From contig CAMOSR010000003.1 in the NCBI GenBank assembly GCA_946625165.1, positions 1 to 46,463 on the forward strand: a stretch of DNA of 46,463 nt, read 5' to 3'. Below the pieces are notes generated by a model. The model had not been told where the DNA came from. It made no database searches and was given only the letters and a program-made list of their open reading frames with translations. Position numbers and translations under genes: made by a program. The DNA is from an uncultured Bacillota bacterium (GTDB taxonomy: Bacteria; Bacillota_I; Bacilli_A; RF39; UBA660). This document shows positions 25,815 through 33,741 of the stretch, in pieces (position 1 is the first letter of the stretch; each line of letters starts with the position of its first letter).

Positions 25815-25827
25815 GGAAGAGTGCTAA
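25801..25827. promoter_or_regulatory. CIRCE operator (HrcA binding site)
   Basis: TTAGCACTT, N9, GAGTGCTAA: the 9-9-9 CIRCE architecture with one mismatch in the first arm (consensus TTAGCACTC). HrcA is the known repressor of CIRCE-controlled groE/dnaK-type genes in Firmicutes. Confidence 0.92.
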
Positions 25828-25940
25828 AATATGACAAAAAAATTGAATAAAACTATTGTAAAATAAAATGTAAAATTTATCAAAAAAGCTAGACAAATTT
25901 AATTATATATATATAATTAAAAATGAAAGGAGAAAATAAA

Positions 25941-26567
25941 ATGTTAATTAATGGAATTTCGGCGCATATTGGTGACTATGTGTTCGCAAAAGTTGGAGAT
26001 GTAAACAGATATGAAATATATATAGATGATAATAATAATGTTAATTTATCTTTAACTACAGTACCAGAAGGAAACAAGTTAAGAGAACAAAATAGAAAAT
26101 TAGCTAGCAGAACAATCATATTTCAATTAATAGATGAAAGGCACCTTAAAGAATTAATTTCTGGAGAAACAATTAGTATAACTAGATATTCAGAAAATGA
26201 TAAATCAATTGAACAAGGTTCAAAAGGGGAAAGCCTTTTGTTATTAGCAAAAGAAAATCCACTATGTATTAGTATGGACGCTATTACAGGATCTTTACAC
26301 CAAGAAAATCTTGATAATTTATCGCCAGAAACAATGAGCGAAGGATATAATAAACTATTAAATGATTATTCAATAACATTAAACATAAAGGATGAGATTA
26401 TTGAATACTTTCAGGCGGCAAGAGAGCTATCTGAAGCAGACTTTGCATCAAGCTTAGAATCAGGCAAAGCTCGCGTTCAAAATATTGCTGAAGAAGACAA
26501 TAAAGCCTATGATTCAATTATGAGGTCTTTAGAATTCCTGCGTGGAGCCAAAACAGTTCAAAAATAA
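25941..26567 (+). CDS. Conserved-looking protein of unknown function
   Basis: A 208-aa soluble protein starting at ATG 25941 after AAAGGAG. The track's start at 25923 lies upstream of that Shine-Dalgarno and is unlikely. The N-terminal ~75 residues are beta-rich (HIGDYVFAKVGDVNRYEIYIDDNNNVNLSL). The rest is helical and acidic (ILEYF-type IIEYFQAARELSEADFASSLE). No signal peptide, membrane span, cysteine motif or known domain was recognised. It stands alone, divergent from clpB, with its own strong terminator. Confidence 0.6.
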   Translation: MLINGISAHIGDYVFAKVGDVNRYEIYIDDNNNVNLSLTTVPEGNKLREQNRKLASRTIIFQLIDERHLKELISGETISITRYSENDKSIEQGSKGESLLLLAKENPLCISMDAITGSLHQENLDNLSPETMSEGYNKLLNDYSITLNIKDEIIEYFQAARELSEADFASSLESGKARVQNIAEEDNKAYDSIMRSLEFLRGAKTVQK

Positions 26568-26590
26568 GTAATTTATAAAACACAAATTAA

Positions 26591-26618
26591 AAATCAAACC
26601 AAAAAGTTTGATTTTTTT
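26591..26618 (+). terminator. Rho-independent terminator
   Basis: AAATCAAAC / GTTTGATTT with a 6-nt loop and T-tract. Confidence 0.85.
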
Positions 26619-26621
26619 AAA

Positions 26622-26650
26622 TAGACTTTTTATATTATTTTTGTTATACT
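26622..26650 (+). promoter_or_regulatory. Promoter of the sortase gene
   Basis: TAGACT, 17 nt, TATACT, just after the preceding terminator. Confidence 0.5.
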
Positions 26651-26674
26651 CTTAATTGAAAAAAGGAGGAAACT

Positions 26675-27283
26675 ATGTCAAAATTAAGTAATAAAACAAT
26701 TGTAATTATATCATTTACTTTAATATTAATAGGTCTCCTTTTAATATCAAGTGATTATCTGAAATCAAAAAAAGAAAAAGCTTACGAAAAAGTTAGAATT
26801 TCATTAATGACAGATGTGGATAATACACCCAAAAATATAGATGAGCCAGTAGAGGAGCCAGAGCCAGAACCACTGCCAAATGGGTACTTGGGAATATTAG
26901 AAATAGAAAAAATAAACTTAGCTCAAGGATTCTATGATAAAGATAATCCTGACAATAATGTAAGTAAAAACGTAACATTCCTAGAACCATCCAATTATCC
27001 AGATGAAAAGAATGGAAATACGATACTAGTTGCCCACTCAGGAACTAGTAATATAGCTTACTTTAAACACCTATATCAACTAGGAATTGGTGATACAGCA
27101 AAAATAACATATAAAGGTAAAACATATACATACAAAATAAACAACATATACAATGAAGAAAAAGATGGAGACGTAACTATATATAGAGATACAAACAAAA
27201 ATACTCTAACTATGATTACGTGTACAAAAAATGATGATACTAAACAAACTATATATATAGCATATTTAGAAAACATAGAATAA
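26675..27283 (+). CDS. Class D-like sortase with altered catalytic arginine
   Basis: A 202-aa membrane-anchored transpeptidase homologue. An N-terminal span (residues ~8-26) is followed by a Pro/Glu-rich stalk (EPVEEPEPEPLP). The sortase barrel begins at YLGILEIEKINL. His121 (ILVAHSGTS) and Cys183 (TMITCTKND) are the expected catalytic pair. The third residue, Arg, normally found some residues after the Cys, is replaced: the strand reads DDTKQTIYIAYLE, with Lys190 at or near that position. Sortases join LPXTG-type proteins to the wall or to each other. No substrate with a sorting signal is seen in this window. It has its own promoter and terminator. Confidence 0.82.
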   Translation: MSKLSNKTIVIISFTLILIGLLLISSDYLKSKKEKAYEKVRISLMTDVDNTPKNIDEPVEEPEPEPLPNGYLGILEIEKINLAQGFYDKDNPDNNVSKNVTFLEPSNYPDEKNGNTILVAHSGTSNIAYFKHLYQLGIGDTAKITYKGKTYTYKINNIYNEEKDGDVTIYRDTNKNTLTMITCTKNDDTKQTIYIAYLENIE

Positions 27284-27305
27284 ATAGTTAAAAATTAAAA
27301 TATAA

Positions 27306-27338
27306 TAAAAAACTGAATCAAAAAAAGATTCAGTTTTT
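27306..27338 (+). terminator. Sortase gene terminator
   Basis: AAAACTGAATC / GATTCAGTTTT with A-rich loop and T-tract. Confidence 0.85.
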
Positions 27339-27437
27339 AAATATGATTAAAATATTAATTTTTCGCATATAATAAACTAGAGACACTTTATCCTAATAAA
27401 AAAGCAAAAACGATAGTTTTCCAAAAATAGTCTCAAT

Positions 27438-27466
27438 TTGACGTAAATGGTAAAAAATGCTAAAAT
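27438..27466 (+). promoter_or_regulatory. Promoter of the glucosaminidase-like gene
   Basis: TTGACG, 17 nt, TAAAAT. The same -35, spacing and -10 precede the next secreted-protein gene (28284-28312). Confidence 0.75.
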
Positions 27467-27512
27467 AGAGCCTGTTTTCTGCAAATATTCTATATTTTTA
27501 GGAGAGGTGAAT

Positions 27513-28214
27513 ATGAAAACAACACGGTTGATTAAGGCCATTAATACTTTAATCATAATGGTAACTGTTATGGCTACATGCCATCCAACAGTCGTAAATG
27601 CCGAATTTAACACAAATAACATACAATTATTAGAAATAAAACCTTCTAGTGCGTTTATAAACGCTAAAAAGTCTAGTGTTCTTAAGCTTGAGATTAATAC
27701 CGAAGAGTTAAAGAAAATTAGATTAGCGCGAAAACAAGCCGAAGAAGAGCAAAGAAGAATAGAAGAAGAACGAAGAAAAGCCGAAGAAGCCAGCAAAGTA
27801 GTTTATGACGGAATGACTTTAGAAGAACTTTCAAACAAATTAAACCGTTCGTTAAACTCTACTTTATCAGGTAAAGGTGAAATCTTTGCTAGACTATCTA
27901 TCGAATATAATGTTGACCCATACCTAGCAGTTGCTATTTCAATGCACGAAACTGGATGTAAATGGAACTGTAGTAGACTTGTTAAATCTTGTAACAACGT
28001 CGGTGGTATGAAAGGCTCACCAGGGTGCGGTGGTGGTGCATATGCGTCATTCCCAACCTTAGATGAAGGTATTAGAGCTTTTATAAGCAATATATCTAGA
28101 AACTATTCTTCAAAAGGATTAACTACTCCAGAAGCTATGGGACCTAAATACGCCGGTAGTCAGGAGTGGCCTTCAAAAGTAAGATCATATATGAATGAAA
28201 TAAAAGCAAAATAA
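27513..28214 (+). CDS. Secreted glucosaminidase-like wall hydrolase
   Basis: A 233-aa exported protein. A signal peptide (about residues 1-32, IKAINTLIIMVTVMATCHPT ending VNA) is followed by a charged coiled coil (RKQAEEEQRRIEEERRKAEE, residues ~75-94). A lysozyme-fold domain comes last (ARLSIEYNVDPYLAVAISMHETG, with Glu of HETG as the likely acid, then NNVGGMKGS and YASFPTLDEGIRAFI). This order matches N-acetylglucosaminidase domains of autolysins. The ATG at 27513 follows GGAGAGGTGA; the track's earlier start lies upstream of the Shine-Dalgarno. It probably remodels peptidoglycan outside the membrane. Confidence 0.8.
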   Translation: MKTTRLIKAINTLIIMVTVMATCHPTVVNAEFNTNNIQLLEIKPSSAFINAKKSSVLKLEINTEELKKIRLARKQAEEEQRRIEEERRKAEEASKVVYDGMTLEELSNKLNRSLNSTLSGKGEIFARLSIEYNVDPYLAVAISMHETGCKWNCSRLVKSCNNVGGMKGSPGCGGGAYASFPTLDEGIRAFISNISRNYSSKGLTTPEAMGPKYAGSQEWPSKVRSYMNEIKAK

Positions 28215-28231
28215 TTTTTTGCTTTTTTTTT
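28202..28231 (+). terminator. Terminator of the glucosaminidase-like gene
   Basis: AAAAGCAAAA / TTTTTTGCTTTT with a short loop and T-run, overlapping the stop codon. Confidence 0.75.
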
Positions 28232-28283
28232 GTCAATATTAAATTCCATATAAATATAATATTTTTTTCAAAATTGACAGAAT

Positions 28284-28312
28284 TTGACGCTAAAAATATT
28301 ATATGGTAAAAT
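28284..28312 (+). promoter_or_regulatory. Promoter of the 3D-domain protein gene
   Basis: TTGACG, 17 nt, TAAAAT, preceded by AAT as in the 27438 promoter. Confidence 0.75.
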
Positions 28313-28340
28313 TAACATTAGAAAAGTAGGAGAGATGTTC

Positions 28341-29054
28341 ATGAATTCAACTTTAAAAGTTTCAAGTATCGTAGTATGCGGAGTTTTAATTTCTATCATT
28401 TTACCCCATCTTATAACCTTAAATAGTGCTAGGGTTTTAGAAACAAAACATGTAGAAAGCACAATTGAAAGAGAAAAAACAAACACACAAGCGCAAAATG
28501 ATACTATTGCCCTTGCGCCTAAAAAAGACACAGCAGTCCCAATTGAACCAGTAAAAGAAGAAACAAAAGTAGAAGAAGTTGAAGAAATAGTCGAAGAAAC
28601 TAAAAAAGAAGAACAAAAACAAATAGAAGTTAAGGAAGAGGTTCAAAGTCAAACTTCAGAACCATCTCCAGAAGGCACTGAGGTTAAGCCTTATGGTGAA
28701 ATGACAGTAGAAGAATTAACTAACGCCATTGCAAATGGAACATATAAACTAGAATATTCCAGCATTTATAATACTGGTGCAAATAAACTTACAAAATCAA
28801 AAGGCGTTGTACGCTATGACAGCCATAGAGAAACATATTATTCAGAAAGAATTTTACCTGGGACATCTTTAAAAATTCCAGGACGCCACGTTGCCGATGA
28901 TGGAACGGTAAGAGACTCAGAAGGATACATTTGTGTAGCCGCCAGTACATCATATCTATCAAAAGGAACAGTTGTTAAGACCTCACTCGGTCCAGCAAAA
29001 GTTTATGATTCTGGATGTGCTTATGGCACTATAGACATATACACTAATTGGTAA
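28341..29054 (+). CDS. Secreted 3D/double-psi-barrel wall protein
   Basis: A 237-aa exported protein. An N-terminal hydrophobic segment (about residues 6-25, VSSIVVCGVLISIILPHLI) precedes a long Glu/Lys/Val-rich low-complexity linker (KEETKVEEVEEIVEETKKEE), probably a wall spacer. The C-terminal domain (about 160-237) ends YLSKGTVVKTSLGPAKVYDSGCAYGTIDIY, the 'G-T-V-V...V-x-D-x-G...I-D-I-Y' layout of 3D and RlpA-type double-psi barrels that cleave or bind peptidoglycan (YabE/MltA-like). The start at ATG 28341 has GTAGGAG 8 nt upstream. It shares promoter type and secretion with the preceding gene, suggesting linked roles in the cell wall. Confidence 0.72.
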   Translation: MNSTLKVSSIVVCGVLISIILPHLITLNSARVLETKHVESTIEREKTNTQAQNDTIALAPKKDTAVPIEPVKEETKVEEVEEIVEETKKEEQKQIEVKEEVQSQTSEPSPEGTEVKPYGEMTVEELTNAIANGTYKLEYSSIYNTGANKLTKSKGVVRYDSHRETYYSERILPGTSLKIPGRHVADDGTVRDSEGYICVAASTSYLSKGTVVKTSLGPAKVYDSGCAYGTIDIYTNW

Positions 29055-29076
29055 AAACGCAAAAGCGTTTTTTTTA
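29054..29076 (+). terminator. Terminator
   Basis: AAAACGC-AAAA-GCGTTTT followed by T-run. Confidence 0.85.
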
Positions 29077-29108
29077 TAAAAAAATTATTCTTGTTATTAC
29101 CCAAAAAC

Positions 29109-29137
29109 TTTAAAAAAAAACATATATATGATAAAAT
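29109..29137 (+). promoter_or_regulatory. asnB promoter
   Basis: TTTAAA, 17 nt, TAAAAT. Confidence 0.5.
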
Positions 29138-29169
29138 GATTATATAAAACAAACCAAGGAGGCAGTATT

Positions 29170-30993
29170 ATGTGTGGCTTTGTAGGATACATAAATAAAG
29201 AAAAAAATAAAAAAGACAATATTAAAAAAATGGCAGATTTAATTGCTCACCGCGGCCCAGACTCTGAAGGATATTACTGCGATGAAAATATTGCTTTAGG
29301 TTTTAGAAGGCTTTCTATCATTGACTTAAAAGGTGGATCTCAACCAATTTATAACGAAGACAGTACTAAAGTCATTGTTTTTAATGGCGAAATTTATAAT
29401 TTTCAAGAATTAAAAAAAGACCTAATCGAAAAAGGACACAAGTTTTCTACTAACACAGATACCGAAGTAATATTACATGGATACGAAGAATATAAAGAAG
29501 AAGTACTAAATAAACTAAGAGGAATGTTTGCTTTTGTAATTTATGACAAAAAATCAAAAGAAATGTTTGCCGCTAGAGATTTTTACGGAATCAAACCATT
29601 TTATTATGCTAAAATGGGCAACACTTTCCTGTTTGGCTCAGAAATTAAAAGCTTTTTAATCCATCCACATTTTAAAAAAGATTTAAATACTAAAATGCTA
29701 GAGTATTATTTAACATTTCAGTATAGTGTAGGCGAGGAAACATTCTTTAAAAATGTATATAAATTAATGCCAGGGCATTACCTAAAGTATAAAGATGGAA
29801 AACTAACTATTAAAAGATATTATGAAGTTAAATTTGACGAGGATAAAGATAAGACATATGAAGAATGGAAAGATGGCATCAGAGAGAGACTAGAAGACTC
29901 AATTAGAGCTCATAAAATAAGCGATGTTGAAGTGGGCTCATTCTTATCAAGTGGTGTAGATTCATCTTATATAGCGGCTAGTAGTGATGTTGATAAGACA
30001 TTTACTGTTGGATTCAACAATAAAAAGTACAGTGAAATAAGCTACGCTGAAGAGTTATCTGAAAAAATTAAAACTAAAAACATAAATAAAGTTATAACCA
30101 AAGAAGAATATTTTAAAAATCTTCCAAATATTTTATACTATATGGACGAGCCATTAGCCGATCCTTCAGCAATCGCCTTATATTTCGTAACTAAAATAGC
30201 CAGTGAAAATGTTAAAGTTTCATTATCAGGAGAAGGAGCCGACGAAATATTTGGTGGATATAATATCTATCAAGAACCTTTAACAGCTAGCTGGTATTAC
30301 AAAATACCATACCCTATAAGATATGTATTTGGAAAAATAGCTAGTGTTTTGCCGCCAGTTAGAGGAATTAACTTCGTAATTAGAAGAGGCAAAAAACTAG
30401 AAGATAGATTTGTTGGAAATGCATTTATGTTTAATAACCATGAAATAAAAAGTATACTTATAAACAAGCCAAAAACCAAAGGATTTAAAGAACTTACAAA
30501 ACCATATTATGATAAAGTAGAAGATAAAGATGATATAACAAAAATGCAATATATTGACTTTAATTTTTGGCTAATAGGCGACATTTTATTAAAAGCTGAT
30601 AAAATGAGTATGGCAAATTCCCTAGAAGTAAGAGTACCTTTCCTAGATAGACCACTCATAGATTATGCCCTAGGGCTTCCAACAGAATTTAAAACCGACA
30701 AATATAAAACCAAAAAAATATTTAGAGATATTGCTGGTGAAGTATTAGATGATAAAGTATCAAACAAAAAGAAATTAGGCTTCCCAGTTCCAATTAGAGA
30801 ATGGATGAAAGATGATGACACCTATAGACAAATAAAAGCAATGTTTGAAAAAAACAATAAATTTTTTAAAACAAAAAAGATCGTTAAATTACTTGATGAC
30901 CATAAAAAAGGAAAAAGAGATAATAGTAGAAAAATATGGACAATCTACATTTTCCTACTTTGGCATGAAATATTCTTTGGTGGAAATAAATGA
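29170..30993 (+). CDS. asnB: Asparagine synthetase B (glutamine-hydrolysing)
   Basis: A 607-aa ATP-dependent amidotransferase converting aspartate to asparagine. Cys2 (MCGFVGYI) is the glutaminase nucleophile, followed by IAHRGPDSEG, VFNGEIYNF and TDTEVILHGYEEY. The synthetase domain has the PP-loop SFLSSGVDSSYIAA, LSGEGADEIFGGY and KADKMSMANSLEVRVPFLD. Length and motifs are complete. AsnB homologues of this type can also amidate peptidoglycan meso-DAP (as in B. subtilis AsnB-like LtsA). The mur-like neighbours make this worth considering, but sequence does not decide. Its TGA overlaps the next start (ATGA). Confidence 0.95.
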   Translation: MCGFVGYINKEKNKKDNIKKMADLIAHRGPDSEGYYCDENIALGFRRLSIIDLKGGSQPIYNEDSTKVIVFNGEIYNFQELKKDLIEKGHKFSTNTDTEVILHGYEEYKEEVLNKLRGMFAFVIYDKKSKEMFAARDFYGIKPFYYAKMGNTFLFGSEIKSFLIHPHFKKDLNTKMLEYYLTFQYSVGEETFFKNVYKLMPGHYLKYKDGKLTIKRYYEVKFDEDKDKTYEEWKDGIRERLEDSIRAHKISDVEVGSFLSSGVDSSYIAASSDVDKTFTVGFNNKKYSEISYAEELSEKIKTKNINKVITKEEYFKNLPNILYYMDEPLADPSAIALYFVTKIASENVKVSLSGEGADEIFGGYNIYQEPLTASWYYKIPYPIRYVFGKIASVLPPVRGINFVIRRGKKLEDRFVGNAFMFNNHEIKSILINKPKTKGFKELTKPYYDKVEDKDDITKMQYIDFNFWLIGDILLKADKMSMANSLEVRVPFLDRPLIDYALGLPTEFKTDKYKTKKIFRDIAGEVLDDKVSNKKKLGFPVPIREWMKDDDTYRQIKAMFEKNNKFFKTKKIVKLLDDHKKGKRDNSRKIWTIYIFLLWHEIFFGGNK

Positions 30994-31493
30994 TATATTT
31001 TTATGTATCATTAGTGACTTATGCATGTTTTTGTTTAATCAAATTTAGGGAATCTCTTTATTATCTGATGAAAGACAAATATGAAATCAAAAAATATGGT
31101 AAAAGAATATATGAAAATATAAATAACATATTTATCAACCCAGAGCTAATATCATTTGTTCTAATAATAATAGCCCTGGCTTGTAACGTTAAGACAATAG
31201 GAATATGTACTGTAATTACTTATACAATATTATTTCTATATAAACTGAAGACAAACAACCAAAAATATAAAATAAACAAAAAACTAACACTAAGAATAAT
31301 AGTTATATTATTAATTTATCTACTGATAAACATATGGTTTTGTATAGACTATAAGACAAACCACGACGCCGAAATTATTTTTGATAATACAGCCTTATAT
31401 TATATAGTTTTAATTATAATGGCCTACTTATCTTATGTTATAGTCTATCTTGTCAATTTTATAGTAAAACCAGCTGATAAATTACTAAAATAA
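30990..31493 (+). CDS. Polytopic membrane protein upstream of the MurE-like ligase
   Basis: A 167-aa protein with about four to five hydrophobic segments (YFYVSLVTYACFCLIKF; LISFVLIIIALACNV; GICTVITYTILFLY; LRIIVILLIYLLINIWF; YYIVLIIMAYLSYVIVYLV). A charged loop (RESLYYLMKDKYEIKKYGKR) follows the first. It overlaps asnB by 4 nt and is 11 nt before the MurE-like gene, so it is in the operon. It resembles the membrane segments that precede Mur ligase domains in some low-GC Firmicutes, suggesting a membrane partner for the ligase. No domain was recognised. Confidence 0.65.
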   Translation: MIYFYVSLVTYACFCLIKFRESLYYLMKDKYEIKKYGKRIYENINNIFINPELISFVLIIIALACNVKTIGICTVITYTILFLYKLKTNNQKYKINKKLTLRIIVILLIYLLINIWFCIDYKTNHDAEIIFDNTALYYIVLIIMAYLSYVIVYLVNFIVKPADKLLK

Positions 31494-31504
31494 GGAGGAA
31501 TATA

Positions 31505-32845
31505 GTGTTAAGAGTTAATTCAAAAGAAGTAAACCCTGGGGACACATTTCTCGCCCTACGCGGAACAATTAAAGACGGTCATGAATATATCGACGAAGCC
31601 ATCGATAGAGGTGCTGCGTGTATAATAGCAGATCATGGGGAGTATAGTGTTAAGACTATTATCGTTAGTGACACAAGGGCCTATTTAGCAAGTTACCTAA
31701 AAGAGTTATATTTAGAAAAACTAGATAAAGTTAAATTAATAGGCATTGCTGGAACTAACGGAAAAACTATTACTGGTGATTTAATATATCAACTTCTAAA
31801 TAATTTAAATTCAAAAACAGCCTATATTGGGACCAATGGATTTTATATAAATGATGAAATAAAAAAAATTAGTTCCAGCACCCCAGACATTTACGAAATG
31901 TATGAACTTATAAACAAAGCCATTGACAGTGACTGTGAAAATATAATCATTGAGGTCTCCAGCAGGGCCATTAAACAAGGACACATTGAAGGCTTGCGCT
32001 TTGATGTGGCTGTATTTACTAATTTCATTATTGGCAATCTAACCGAAGAAGAAAAAACAGCATATATAAATACTAAAATAGAACTATTTAAAATGATAAA
32101 AAAAACCGGAACAGCAATAATAAATAAAAAAGATTCATATTATCAATATTTCGCATTACCACAAAATAACAATGTATTCTACGGAAGCAAAGACAGTGAT
32201 TATAAAATCGACAATATTAGTTTAACATATGATTTTACTGAGTTTGATATTAATGAAAAACATATAAAAATCCCTTTAATAGGATCACAAAATATATATA
32301 ATTATCTTGCCGCCTACGTTACTGCCAGAATCCTTCATTTTCCAGATGATGCTATAAAAAACGCCACTGACGTTTTAAAACAAATAGATGGCAGATATCA
32401 GGGTATAAAAAGTAAAGACAGCTTAATTATTATCGATTATGCTTACGACAAGGACATGATTGATAATGTCATTAACATCACAAAAGATTTTAGCAAAGGA
32501 AAAATAATAACTTTAATTGGCTGCGGTGGTGACAAAAGACAAGACCAAAGATCAAAAATTGGCAAATTAGTTACTAAAAAAAGTGACTATGTAATATTTA
32601 CAACAGATAATCCAAGACATGAAGACCCAGAAAAAATCATTAACGAGATGACTAAAGATGTTCAAAGCGATAACTACGAAGTGGTAATCAATAGAAGAGA
32701 AGCTATCAAAAAAGGGATAGATATGCTTGAAGACAAGGATATATTACTAGTATTAGGAAAAGGTCATGAAGCATTTCAAGTTATCGGAAGTGACAAAATT
32801 CCGTATAAAGACTATAATGAAGTAATAAAGAACATAAAAAGATAG
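31505..32845 (+). CDS. Divergent MurE-like Mur ligase
   Basis: A 446-aa ATP-dependent amide ligase, GTG start 6 nt after AGGAGG. The compact N-domain (SKEVNPGDTFLALRGTIKDGHEYI) is MurE-type and the family usually has ~40 more residues. The ATP loop is GIAGTNGKTITGD. The acceptor-side motif DNPRHEDP is that of ligases adding meso-diaminopimelate. Odd points: the usual EVSSHAL is EVSSRAI, and the usual TN-x-x-x-DHLDYH segment is TNFIIGNLTEEEK, lacking its Asp-His pair. The carbamylated-Lys position (NTKIELF) is kept. It may therefore be a working but diverged MurE or a paralogue with another substrate. Confidence 0.75.
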   Translation: MLRVNSKEVNPGDTFLALRGTIKDGHEYIDEAIDRGAACIIADHGEYSVKTIIVSDTRAYLASYLKELYLEKLDKVKLIGIAGTNGKTITGDLIYQLLNNLNSKTAYIGTNGFYINDEIKKISSSTPDIYEMYELINKAIDSDCENIIIEVSSRAIKQGHIEGLRFDVAVFTNFIIGNLTEEEKTAYINTKIELFKMIKKTGTAIINKKDSYYQYFALPQNNNVFYGSKDSDYKIDNISLTYDFTEFDINEKHIKIPLIGSQNIYNYLAAYVTARILHFPDDAIKNATDVLKQIDGRYQGIKSKDSLIIIDYAYDKDMIDNVINITKDFSKGKIITLIGCGGDKRQDQRSKIGKLVTKKSDYVIFTTDNPRHEDPEKIINEMTKDVQSDNYEVVINRREAIKKGIDMLEDKDILLVLGKGHEAFQVIGSDKIPYKDYNEVIKNIKR

Positions 32846-32890
32846 CTAAATTTAAATAAATGTGCTATCATAATAATAAGGAGGGATAAG

Positions 32891-33619
32891 ATGAAGTGTG
32901 CTAATTGTGGAGCAGAAATTAAAGAAGGGGAAAAGTTTTGCACGAAGTGTGGAACTGCAGTAAGCGAGAAAGCAGAAGTATTACAAAATAATAATTTAAA
33001 TGAGCCAGCCAACCAAAGAAGAAAATCACACGCTGGACTTATTGCCGGAATATTTGCTTTAGTACTTATAGCTATTTTTTCAATTATCGTAGTATTGGGA
33101 GTAAAAACAGATGAAGAACAACCAACTAATAATGAAGAAAGCAGTGCAGAAAGTATAAATAACAACGAAGCAGATAAAACAAAACAGCCAACGACTACAA
33201 TTTTTAATGGATATACATTTACTATTCCAGCAGATTGTAAAGCATCAGCAAGTGGCAATCAATTATTTGTTTATGGACCTGGAAGTAAATGGGTTGGCGT
33301 TGTAATGATGCAAGAAGGTAGCTATGATACCTTAGTTACTATGAAAGACCAAATAAAAGCTGCCCTTTCAGCTCAAGAAGGTGCCGAAAATTATGATATG
33401 TCTAATGCCATAACTGAAGAAAAAACGTATGGTGGAAAACCATTCTTGATTACAAAAAATATTAAATCAGGAACTTATAACTTAGATATTTCATATGGTA
33501 AAGCTGATGACAACAATATATATGTTGTGTCAATCACTAAGAGTAACGGTACAGAACTTACAGAATCCGAAAGAATAGAAATGTATTCTGTAGTTGCATC
33601 AGGGCAAAAAAACGCTTAA
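32891..33619 (+). CDS. Zinc-ribbon membrane protein with extracellular domain
   Basis: A 242-aa protein. An N-terminal zinc ribbon (MKCANCGAEIKEGEKFCTKCG) is followed by one membrane span (about residues 48-68, LIAGIFALVLIAIFSIIVVLG). An Asn/Glu/Ser-rich linker and an outside beta-rich domain of ~130 residues come last (FNGYTFTIPADCKASASGNQLFVYG). Zinc ribbon inside and a domain outside is a common sensor/anchor layout in this lineage. AAGGAGGG precedes the ATG. Function unknown; it stands alone before a strong terminator. Confidence 0.7.
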   Translation: MKCANCGAEIKEGEKFCTKCGTAVSEKAEVLQNNNLNEPANQRRKSHAGLIAGIFALVLIAIFSIIVVLGVKTDEEQPTNNEESSAESINNNEADKTKQPTTTIFNGYTFTIPADCKASASGNQLFVYGPGSKWVGVVMMQEGSYDTLVTMKDQIKAALSAQEGAENYDMSNAITEEKTYGGKPFLITKNIKSGTYNLDISYGKADDNNIYVVSITKSNGTELTESERIEMYSVVASGQKNA

Positions 33620-33643
33620 TAAAAAAACAAAAAGTAACATTTT

Positions 33644-33679
33644 AAAAAGATAATCGAAAATAAAGATTATCTTTTTTTT
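33644..33679 (+). terminator. Rho-independent terminator
   Basis: AAAAAGATAATC / GATTATCTTTTT with A/T-rich loop and T8. Confidence 0.85.
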
Positions 33680-33723
33680 GACAATAAAAAGGAAATAATA
33701 AAAACTTCCAGTATATTTTATAT

Positions 33724-33741
33724 AGGAGGTGTTTTTCAATT
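33724..33741 (+). promoter_or_regulatory. Shine-Dalgarno and AUU start of the helicase gene
   Basis: AGGAGGTG (33724-33731), 7 nt, then ATT (33739-33741). No ATG, GTG or TTG exists in this frame between the upstream region and residue 208. An ideal ribosome site therefore decides the start. Confidence 0.7.
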
